A stretch of DNA of 5,191 nt from a bacterium. GTDB taxonomy: Bacteria; Cyanobacteriota; Vampirovibrionia; Gastranaerophilales; UBA9971. The notes beneath the pieces were generated by a model. The model was not told where the DNA came from, searched no databases, and was given only the letters and a program-made list of their open reading frames with translations. Location of the stretch: positions 1 to 5,191 of the forward strand of contig JBAWVS010000086.1 of NCBI GenBank assembly GCA_037147175.1, in the 5' to 3' direction. The position numbers and the translations under genes were made by a program. Shown here in pieces: positions 1 to 5,153 of this stretch. How positions within the stretch are numbered: the first letter of the stretch is position 1; each line of letters starts with the position of its first letter.

Positions 1-55
1 TTCTTCAAGACGTGAAAAAAGAAAATTTGTTCTAAACTTTTAACTTAACTGAACA
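1..55. mobile_element. Left copy of the inverted end repeat, likely an insertion-sequence end
   Basis: Bases 7-55 match the reverse complement of 5143-5191 without a mismatch over 49 bp. The first six bases cannot be compared because the other copy runs off the window. The repeat stops sharply at 55, where the PPDK reading frame takes over; an in-frame TGA lies inside the repeat at 50-52. Read towards the element, the end begins TGTTCAGTTAAGTTAAAAGT. The adjoining gene side reads TTAG here and CTAG at the other copy, both fitting a YTAR-type target. This is most simply the end of an insertion sequence that cut the gene. The family is not recognised and no transposase is in the window. Confidence 0.7.
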
Positions 56-2698
56 TTAGAAGATATAGAAAATCTTAAAAAAAATCAGATTGAAATTTAT
101 AGAAAATTAAAAGATTATTCCCAAAAAATAGAAAAATTGTTTAAAGAACCCCAATGTATTCATTTTCATGTTACAAACGGCAAGCTTTATGTGCAATCAT
201 CAAATAGCTTTGAAACATCACCGCAGGCTAAGATTAAAGCTTCAGTTGATTTATGCAGATCGGGTTTGATAACTAAAAATGAAGCTATAAATAGGGTTTC
301 TGCAGACGAACTTGAAAATATTTTGTCAGGAAGTTTTGATAAACAAGAAAAATCAAAAGCTATCAGTGAAAATAGAATAATTACTTGCGGAGTTGGCGCA
401 AGCAGCGGTGCAATATCTGGAAAAGCCGTATTTGATACAAAAAAAGCCAAAGAATTAATCCTTAAAGGGGAAAAAGTTATTCTCATAAAAAATGATACTA
501 ACGCTGATGATGTAGATACGATAAAGCAGGCTGGCGGTGTTATTGCTGTAAATGCAGGAGTCTCAGGCCATGCAGTTGTTATTGCCAAAGGTGCAGGGAA
601 ACCATGTATTGTCGGATGTAATGATGTTGCAATAGATGAATCAGCAGGCTGGTTGAAAGTTGGAAACAAAGTTGTTAATAATGGCGATCTGATTTCTATT
701 GACGGAAAAACAGGAGAAATAATAGAAGGCAAATTAAAAATTATACAGGATAAGCCATCTCATGAGGTTTTTGAACTATTAAACTGGGCCGATGAAATTT
801 CCAATATTAAAGTAATAGCCAACGCTGATACTCCTGCGGATGCTACCTATTCAATAAAAATGGGAGCGCAGGGCATAGGTCTATGCAGAACAGAGCATAT
901 GTTTTTTAATGAACAAAGACTAAACTCTGTAAAAAAGGTTCTTTTGTCTAAAGAAGGCTCTCAAAGAAGAAAAGAAGGGCTAAAAGAACTTGAAAAATAC
1001 CAATATGAAGATTTTATAGAGATTTTTAAAGCTCTAGAAGGTAAACCTGTTACGATAAGACTGCTTGATATGCCGTTAGACGAATTTGTACCGGAATCTC
1101 TCAAAAAAGAGTCAAATCCAATGATGGGTAATAGAGGAAGCCGATTTGGAATTGTTGATCCTGATATTTATAAAATGCAAGCGAGGGCTATTGCAAAGGC
1201 CTATACTCAGGTAAACTGTAAGCCTAAAATTATGTTGCCGATGATTTCAACGGAGGAGGAGTTTAAATATCTTTCAGGTGTTATAAAGACTACAATAGAA
1301 GAAACTTTAACAGAAACGCTGGGAGATAAAAAAGCAGCAAGTAGCTTTTTAAATGATTTTAAAATTGGTTCAATGATAGAAATTCCTTCTTCTATTATAA
1401 ATGCCGGAGAACTCGCGAAAGAAGCGGATTTTTTAAGCATAGGGTCAAATGATCTTACACAATTTACTCTCGGACTCAGCAGGAATGATTCTAGCCAAAT
1501 TATTGAATCTTATTTAAAAAAAGGTATTTTAAAAGAAAATCCATTTAAAGTTTTACACTCAAGTGTAATCAAATTTATACAGCAAGGTATTAATGATGCA
1601 AGAAAAATCAAGCCCAATATTGAAGTTAGTATTTGCGGAGAACAGGGCAGTAATGCAAAAAGTATAGAGAACAGTTATAATTCAGGCGTAAATTGCGTCA
1701 GTGTATCTCCTGCAAGAGTGGCTGTTACTCGTCTTCTTGCAGCACAAAGAACTCAAAATTCAAGAGAACCAGGCAAAATAACATTTACGGGATTAAACAA
1801 AAAATTTAATGTTGAAAATGATAAACATCAGCATCAACTGGAAATTTTTGATGATGTAACGAGCAGAAATTTCAAAAAATCATTTGAAGAATTTTCACAA
1901 CAACCATTATTTAAAACTGATGAAATAAAAGCGCAACTTAGTGAAGAATATTCGAATGAAGTAGTTGATAAAATCAAATTAACAGGCGATAAAGCCGGTT
2001 ATAACAACATTGTTTTGGTAATGCCCGGCATAAATCCTAAAACAGGGGAAATTCCCGGAATTTTTCCTATTATTACCGATAAAAAAGATGTCTCGACAAT
2101 GGGTGGCGGACATTGGAGAACAGAAGAATATTTTTTAAATTGCATTGTCCCTCAAATTAAAAATCAAATTCCAACTTTTAACTTTGGTGATTTTAAAAAT
2201 GCATTAGGAATAACAACAGATACACAAAGAACAAACCCTAAGAATTTAAAATTATTACCGGCAGGTGTAACTTCTTCTAATTCGCATTTAACAATGGCAT
2301 CTAACTCAAATACATTCAGGCCTATGGATGGAACTTTCGATAGAAGCGGAAAGGCTTCGTTTGTTAGTTTACACGGATTTGTTGTTTATGATAATGATGA
2401 CAATAAATATATGATTATTGATGATAAGCCGGGTGTAGCCGCTTTTATTAAGAAAAACAGTGTTTTATTTGAAGAATTGAACGAAAGGTATAATGTCAAA
2501 ATTATAGTCGGTAATATAGATGTAAACAAACAAGTAAGTGTTCAAAAAGAAAAAAATGATTTTATTAATCAGATGATTGGACAGTTAAAATTATCAAATT
2601 TAAAAGTAAAAGAATTTAAAACAAATAAAAATGACTTAAATACTTATGAATTAATTGAATATTCAACTAATCCAAACAAACAGAACAAACAATATTAA
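56..2698 (+). CDS. ppdK: 5'-truncated pyruvate, phosphate dikinase-like protein with a novel C-terminal domain
   Basis: PPDK interconverts pyruvate + ATP + Pi and PEP + AMP + PPi in the cytoplasm. The frame is open from the repeat junction to TAA at 2696. The first start codon is a TTG at 137 with no Shine-Dalgarno, and codons upstream of it already match the end of the PPDK ATP-grasp domain, so the true N terminus (roughly 300 residues) is missing. Numbering from the TTG, residues 11-20 are the end of the nucleotide-binding domain. The swivelling phosphohistidine domain spans about 80-200, with His145 in GVSGHAVVIAKGAGKPC. The PEP/pyruvate TIM barrel spans about 215-537, with CRTEHMFF (250-257), IRLLD (307-311), GNRGSRFGI (331-339), MIEIP (413-417), GSNDLTQ (436-442) and catalytic Cys500 in CGEQG. 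Normal PPDK ends near residue 537; here 316 unrecognised residues follow. Family assignment is firm. Without the ATP-grasp domain the fragment cannot carry out the ATP half-reaction, and it may not be translated. Confidence 0.9.
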   Translation, partial: LEDIENLKKNQIEIYRKLKDYSQKIEKLFKEPQCIHFHVTNGKLYVQSSNSFETSPQAKIKASVDLCRSGLITKNEAINRVSADELENILSGSFDKQEKSKAISENRIITCGVGASSGAISGKAVFDTKKAKELILKGEKVILIKNDTNADDVDTIKQAGGVIAVNAGVSGHAVVIAKGAGKPCIVGCNDVAIDESAGWLKVGNKVVNNGDLISIDGKTGEIIEGKLKIIQDKPSHEVFELLNWADEISNIKVIANADTPADATYSIKMGAQGIGLCRTEHMFFNEQRLNSVKKVLLSKEGSQRRKEGLKELEKYQYEDFIEIFKALEGKPVTIRLLDMPLDEFVPESLKKESNPMMGNRGSRFGIVDPDIYKMQARAIAKAYTQVNCKPKIMLPMISTEEEFKYLSGVIKTTIEETLTETLGDKKAASSFLNDFKIGSMIEIPSSIINAGELAKEADFLSIGSNDLTQFTLGLSRNDSSQIIESYLKKGILKENPFKVLHSSVIKFIQQGINDARKIKPNIEVSICGEQGSNAKSIENSYNSGVNCVSVSPARVAVTRLLAAQRTQNSREPGKITFTGLNKKFNVENDKHQHQLEIFDDVTSRNFKKSFEEFSQQPLFKTDEIKAQLSEEYSNEVVDKIKLTGDKAGYNNIVLVMPGINPKTGEIPGIFPIITDKKDVSTMGGGHWRTEEYFLNCIVPQIKNQIPTFNFGDFKNALGITTDTQRTNPKNLKLLPAGVTSSNSHLTMASNSNTFRPMDGTFDRSGKASFVSLHGFVVYDNDDNKYMIIDDKPGVAAFIKKNSVLFEELNERYNVKIIVGNIDVNKQVSVQKEKNDFINQMIGQLKLSNLKVKEFKTNKNDLNTYELIEYSTNPNKQNKQY

Positions 2699-2733
2699 AA
2701 CTTTTATGACATCAACCTAAAAACGTAAAATTT

Positions 2734-2859
2734 TTAAGATTTATATATTTTAGCTGTTTTTACAAAAAAAATCCCTGTTAATTCTTTATGTAATTTGGGG
2801 TTAAAATCCACACCACGTCTGCTTAAAAAATTTAAATCAAAAGAGAATAATGCTGTCAA
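2734..2859 (-). CDS. Possible 41-codon hypothetical protein
   Basis: A minus-strand frame starts at TTG (2859-2857) and ends at TAA (2736-2734). A strong GGAGG (plus-strand 2868-2872) lies 8 nt upstream of the TTG, which is the reason for this start. In-frame ATGs at 2874 and 2892 lie upstream but lack a ribosome binding site. The peptide has a mixed, protein-like composition with a basic middle (SRRGVDFNPKLHKE) and a hydrophobic GIFFV stretch. It matches no family I recognise. It is convergent with the PPDK-like gene and lies downstream of the tRNA fragment on the same strand. Two bases of the GGAGG fall inside the 45-nt palindrome, so the site could be partly masked. A chance ORF remains possible. 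Confidence 0.3.
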   Translation of the reverse strand: MTALFSFDLNFLSRRGVDFNPKLHKELTGIFFVKTAKIYKS

Positions 2860-2870
2860 AACTGCGACCT

Positions 2871-2915
2871 CCATATTAAAGACCCTGTTCATTATGAACA
2901 GGGTCTTTAATATGG
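2871..2915. terminator. 45-nt perfect palindrome, likely terminator of the tRNA transcript
   Basis: Twenty-two-base arms pair perfectly around a single central T at 2893. The GC-rich core is GACCCTGTTCAT and its complement, flanked by AAA/TTT and then by AT-rich pairs. Three bases of one arm (2913-2915) belong to the 3' end of the minus-strand tRNA fragment. Position and form fit an intrinsic terminator after the tRNA, possibly working in both directions and also closing the PPDK transcript. The U-run is short (TTTAAT), so terminator strength is uncertain. Confidence 0.55.
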
Positions 2916-2954
2916 GCGTTGAGAGGCTCGAACTCCCGACATCTTCGGTGTAAA
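2913..2954 (-). tRNA. tRNA-Val(UAC) 3'-half fragment, probable att site
   Basis: Read on the minus strand, the fragment contains anticodon loop TTTACAC (anticodon UAC, valine), the 3' anticodon stem CGAAG, variable loop ATGTC, T-stem GGGAG/CTCTC around loop TTCGAGC, acceptor strand AACGCCC and discriminator A. CCA is not encoded. The bases before the loop (GCGCA) do not pair with CGAAG, and there is no D-arm or 5' acceptor strand, so the 5' half is absent. Loss of similarity exactly in the anticodon loop is typical of an attachment site left by tyrosine-recombinase integration into a tRNA gene. By that logic the element lies at positions above 2954. It is not expected to give a functional tRNA. 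Confidence 0.75.
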
Positions 2955-3200
2955 TGCGCTTTTAAGCCTATTTTTGTTTATATATAGTTTGCTCTGATTT
3001 ACAAATAGCTGAAAAATTTGTCTTGTTGTTGTTTTTATATAAATACGTCAAACTAACGCAAAAAACATTAAAGGTGACGGGAAAGTGCGGGATTGATTCA
3101 TATCATCATAAAAACAATGTCAATGAATGTAAAAATTTTATTTAAATATTTACTATTTTTTACAATGCTCTTTTTTAAAATTGTTATTATCTTATAAGGA
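2955..3200. other. Non-coding stretch between the tRNA fragment and the toxin promoter
   Basis: This stretch is AT-rich with stop codons in all frames. The only notable subregion is a GC-richer patch around 3072-3094 (GGTGACGGGAAAGTGCGGGA). A 26-codon hydrophobic frame at 3117-3197 has no ribosome binding site and looks like chance. If 2913-2954 is an attachment site, this is the inner edge of the integrated element and could hold recombinase arm sites, but no clear repeated arm motif is visible. Confidence 0.4.
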
Positions 3201-3229
3201 TTGACAATTTGTCGTGAAGATGCGACAAT
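3201..3229 (+). promoter_or_regulatory. Promoter and overlapping operator of the toxin-antitoxin operon
   Basis: A perfect -35 box TTGACA (3201-3206) is followed after 17 nt by GACAAT (3224-3229), a 4/6 match to the -10 consensus. Overlapping it are three copies of a GACAA/TTGTC half-site: 3203-3207 (+), 3209-3213 (inverted, 1-nt centre) and 3224-3228 (+). The last two form TTGTCG-N8-CGACAA. A repressor bound here would cover both promoter boxes, which fits the known autorepression of HigA-type antitoxins. Transcription would start about at the toxin ATG, implying a very short or absent leader. Confidence 0.5.
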
Positions 3230-3236
3230 ATAAATT

Positions 3237-3563
3237 ATGAAAGAATTAATCCCGTATACAACAAAAACAGGAAACCAACCTGTAATCGATTGGCTTGAAT
3301 CCTTAGACAAGGTTACCAGAAGCAGAATTACTTCAAGATTTACAAAAATCCAAACAGGTAATTACGGTTTATGTGAATAGGTCGGTACCGAAATAAGAGA
3401 ACTTAAGTATATGTTCGGTGCAGGTTACAGAGTTTATTTTGCTGAAGATGACGGTTCTATTGTCGTTCTGCTCATAGACGGTGATAAATCCACTCAAAAA
3501 AGAGATATTAAAAAAGCTCATGATTATTGGGATGATTACAAATTAAGAAAGTCAGGTGATTAA
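3237..3563 (+). pseudogene. higB: HigB-type (Gp49-like, RelE superfamily) toxin interrupted by an in-frame TAG
   Basis: The frame from ATG 3237 to TAA 3561 gives a 108-codon protein of the phage Gp49-like/HigB addiction-module killer family, normally ribosome-associated mRNA interferases that halt translation. Family hallmarks are visible on both sides of the break: the start MKELIPYTT, then PVIDWLESLDK, GNYGLCE, then IRELKYMFGAGYRVYF and the C-terminal GDKSTQKRDIKKAHDYW. Codon 48 (3378-3380) is TAG, directly after GLCE. The product would stop at 47 residues and lose the conserved strands and C-terminal basic residues. The rest of the frame is undamaged, so this is a single recent substitution, a sequencing error or a readthrough site. 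No Shine-Dalgarno precedes the ATG. The antitoxin gene follows after 1 nt. Confidence 0.85.
3554..3559 (+). promoter_or_regulatory. Ribosome binding site of the antitoxin
   Basis: AGGTGA inside the last codons of the toxin frame sits 5 nt before ATG 3565. It supports that ATG over the GTG at 3556, which overlaps the site itself. Its position suggests translational coupling to the toxin, which the TAG at 3378 would disturb. Confidence 0.6.
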
Positions 3564-3564
3564 A

Positions 3565-3882
3565 ATGACTTATAAAACAATGGATGATTACATCACAGAA
3601 AAATTAAAAGACCCAGAAGAAGCTAAGGCATATTTAGAAGCTGCTCTTGGCGATTATTCCGACGATCCTGACAGTAATGCACTTGCTCTTTCATTAAGAA
3701 ATTTAATCTTATCCAGAGGTTCTGTAACGACCTTTGCTAAAGAAGCTAAAATAAACAGACAGCATCTTTATAAAATTTTTGACGGTCAATCAAAACCGCA
3801 AATTGATACTTTAAATCATATAATAAGAGCTTTAGGCTTCAAGATGAGCTTTAACATTCAAAGAATGAAAGAAGCTTCTTAA
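3565..3882 (+). CDS. higA: HigA-type antitoxin, helix-turn-helix DNA-binding protein
   Basis: This is a 105-residue cytoplasmic protein of the addiction-module antidote family that pairs with Gp49-like toxins. It neutralises the toxin by direct binding and represses its own operon. The N-terminal part, with DYITEKLKDPEEAKAYLEAAL (about residues 8-28), is the typical start of this family. Residues about 53-74 form a Cro/C1-type helix-turn-helix, including TTFAKEAKINRQHLYKIF, and are followed by a helix with LNHIIRALGFKMSF. ATG 3565 is chosen because AGGTGA lies 5 nt upstream; a GTG at 3556 would add three residues. It follows the toxin by 1 nt in toxin-first order. It appears intact while its toxin is interrupted, the usual order of decay, since loss of the antitoxin first would be lethal. 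Its likely operator is the repeat set at 3203-3228. Confidence 0.88.
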   Translation: MTYKTMDDYITEKLKDPEEAKAYLEAALGDYSDDPDSNALALSLRNLILSRGSVTTFAKEAKINRQHLYKIFDGQSKPQIDTLNHIIRALGFKMSFNIQRMKEAS

Positions 3883-4154
3883 TACAATTTGAAATTTTTC
3901 CATTTATAGTTCCATTTGTAAATTACCACCCAAGCTGAGACAAAGTGTCAGAGCTTCTGAGCCAACTATTCCGATTAATCTATAACAGGAAATCCACAGA
4001 ATTTTTTTGTGTGTTTAGGTAAATAGATACTCCATATTTTACAAATGTTTACAGGTTGCGAATCAGCTTGCAAAAGTTAAAAACATAGTAAATAATGAAG
4101 ACATTATTTGTGAAAGTCGAATTATATGATTAAAAAACAGAACGGGGCTTTATA
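3883..4154. other. Non-coding gap between the antitoxin and DUF1643 genes
   Basis: No frame here has a supported start. Small overlapping hairpins occur at 3933-3960 (AGCT..GACA-AAG-TGTC..AGCT, and TCAGA-GCT-TCTGA), but neither is followed by a T-run, so they are not convincing terminators. A T-run at 4002-4008 lacks a stem before it. Short open stretches exist on both strands (minus 3975-4073, plus 4019-4129), without ribosome binding sites. The block is less AT-biased than the DUF1643 gene and might be a decayed gene, a small RNA or plain spacer. Confidence 0.4.
4068..4096 (+). promoter_or_regulatory. Candidate promoter of the DUF1643 gene
   Basis: TTGCAA (4068-4073, 4/6 to the -35 consensus) and AATAAT (4091-4096, 5/6 to the -10 consensus) are separated by exactly 17 nt. 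Start of transcription would be near 4103, giving a leader of about 50 nt. In DNA this AT-rich such matches arise easily by chance. Confidence 0.3.
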
Positions 4155-4973
4155 ATGAGTGAAGAAGAAGTTAAGAAATTTAAGGAAAATAATAGAATGA
4201 GCCCCGAAATTATTGAGAAAAATGGTGAAAAATATTTTATTAAAGAAGATGAAGATTATAAAAATAAGAAATACAATAAATATTGTAATTTAGATCGCTA
4301 TTTTATAAAAATTCCTCAGTATGGAAATGATTTTTATAATGAATCACAAATTGATAATCAAACTTATAATAAATTAAAAATTAATTATGCTAATAAAGCT
4401 TATACAAATCGTTTAAACTATGAAATTGTCTTTGATTTTGACAATAATAAAAGATTAATATTTATTTTGTTTAATCCAAGTACAGCAAATGAATATAACC
4501 TTGACCCAACCATAAGAAATTGTAAACGAATTACTCAAGCCTTAAATAAAGCAAAAAATGGGAATTATGGTGGAATATTAATATATAATACTTTTACTGT
4601 TCGACATCCTAAAATTGATGAAGCTTTAGAGAAAATAGACCCTAATTATGAAATAAATAATAATCCAATTTTTAATATATGCAAAAGCATAAATCAAAAA
4701 GACATTAATGATATATGTATTGCCTGGGGTAATAGTGTTAAAAAATTAAAGAAAATAAAAATTAATGACTCTAATCAAAGTTATTTTGAAAGAATTAATG
4801 AAGAAATCAAAAATCTTAAAGATAATAAATTTAGCATATATGCATTTAATTTTAACGAAAAAGATTTAAAACAACCTACGCATCCAAGTCGTCAAAATCA
4901 TAAACAATTAAATGTTTTTTTTGATAAGCCCGAATTAAAACTAATAACAAAGTGTCCAAATGACCCAGAATGA
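4155..4973 (+). CDS. DUF1643 family protein with a long N-terminal extension
   Basis: The 272-residue protein carries the DUF1643 domain (about residues 88-255). Signature blocks in order are LIFILFNPSTA (101-111), DPTIRNCKRI (117-126), YGGILIYNTFTVR (138-150), an Asn/Pro stretch NNNPIF (168-173), ICIAWGN (187-193) and PTHPSRQN (241-248). The domain is widespread in phages and bacteria and its biochemical function is not established to my knowledge. Most members are about 150-190 residues, so the first 85 or so residues, rich in Lys, Asn, Tyr and Asp, are extra. No signal peptide or membrane segment is seen. ATG 4155 has only a weak GGGG; an in-frame ATG at 4197 (residue 15) has AAGGA 10 nt upstream and may be the real start. 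Codons are more AT-rich than in the TA genes, suggesting separate acquisition. The stop overlaps the next small frame by 14 nt. Confidence 0.85.
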   Translation: MSEEEVKKFKENNRMSPEIIEKNGEKYFIKEDEDYKNKKYNKYCNLDRYFIKIPQYGNDFYNESQIDNQTYNKLKINYANKAYTNRLNYEIVFDFDNNKRLIFILFNPSTANEYNLDPTIRNCKRITQALNKAKNGNYGGILIYNTFTVRHPKIDEALEKIDPNYEINNNPIFNICKSINQKDINDICIAWGNSVKKLKKIKINDSNQSYFERINEEIKNLKDNKFSIYAFNFNEKDLKQPTHPSRQNHKQLNVFFDKPELKLITKCPNDPE

Positions 4974-5067
4974 CCTTAACAGCTTAATAATAATTGTATT
5001 TTTATTGCCGTTAATAATTGGCATTATTTTAGGCTGGCAAGAAAAACAGTTGTTTTTAGGGATGTAA
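4960..5067 (+). CDS. Possible 35-residue single-pass membrane peptide
   Basis: The frame runs from ATG 4960 to TAA 5065. It begins with a short polar segment MTQNDLNS, followed by a strongly hydrophobic helix-length stretch (residues 9-25, LIIIVFLLPLIIGIILG) and a short tail WQEKQLFLGM with mixed charges. This is the layout of a small inner-membrane peptide. It overlaps the DUF1643 stop codon by 14 nt in another frame, so translational coupling is possible. No Shine-Dalgarno is visible. Comparable small hydrophobic peptides include type I toxins and membrane-protein regulators, but nothing in the sequence assigns it to either. AT-rich DNA produces hydrophobic codons by chance, so the call is tentative. 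Confidence 0.35.
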   Translation: MTQNDLNSLIIIVFLLPLIIGIILGWQEKQLFLGM

Positions 5068-5108
5068 GAAATAAAGCAGGAACAATAAAATCAGAGAAAG
5101 CATAATTG

Positions 5109-5153
5109 ATGAGTACATATCAAGAATATCTGAAAGTACTAGTGTTCAGTTAA
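5109..5153 (+). pseudogene. Start of an unknown gene cut off by the right repeat
   Basis: ATG 5109 opens a frame reading MSTYQEYLKVL up to the repeat boundary at 5143. It then continues two or three codons into the repeat and stops at TAA 5151. A weak purine-rich site (GAGAAAG, 5094-5100) lies 8 nt upstream. The pattern mirrors the left edge, where the repeat also cuts a reading frame. Eleven residues are too few to identify a family, and this could be a chance start codon. Confidence 0.25.

Noticed and set aside
187-732. 181-codon minus-strand frame opposite the PPDK-like gene
   Set aside because: It is antisense to a strongly conserved coding region and has no family-like sequence.
1207-1440. 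77-codon minus-strand frame opposite the PPDK barrel
   Set aside because: It is a shadow of the real plus-strand gene.
2795-2816. T-arm-like GGGGTTAAAATCCACACCA suggesting a second tRNA or tmRNA 3' end
   Set aside because: The stem has a mismatch, the loop lacks TTC, and no anticodon arm or acceptor pairing precedes it.
3117-3197. 26-codon hydrophobic plus-strand frame just before the toxin promoter
   Set aside because: It has no ribosome binding site and is mostly Phe, Leu, Ile and Lys codons from AT-rich DNA.
3098-3310. 70-codon minus-strand frame
   Set aside because: It runs across the toxin start and its promoter, which are clearly used on the plus strand. The hydrophobic composition is typical of AT-rich chance frames.
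3975-4073. 32-codon minus-strand open stretch in the gap before DUF1643
   Set aside because: It has only a TTG start, no ribosome binding site and no recognised similarity.
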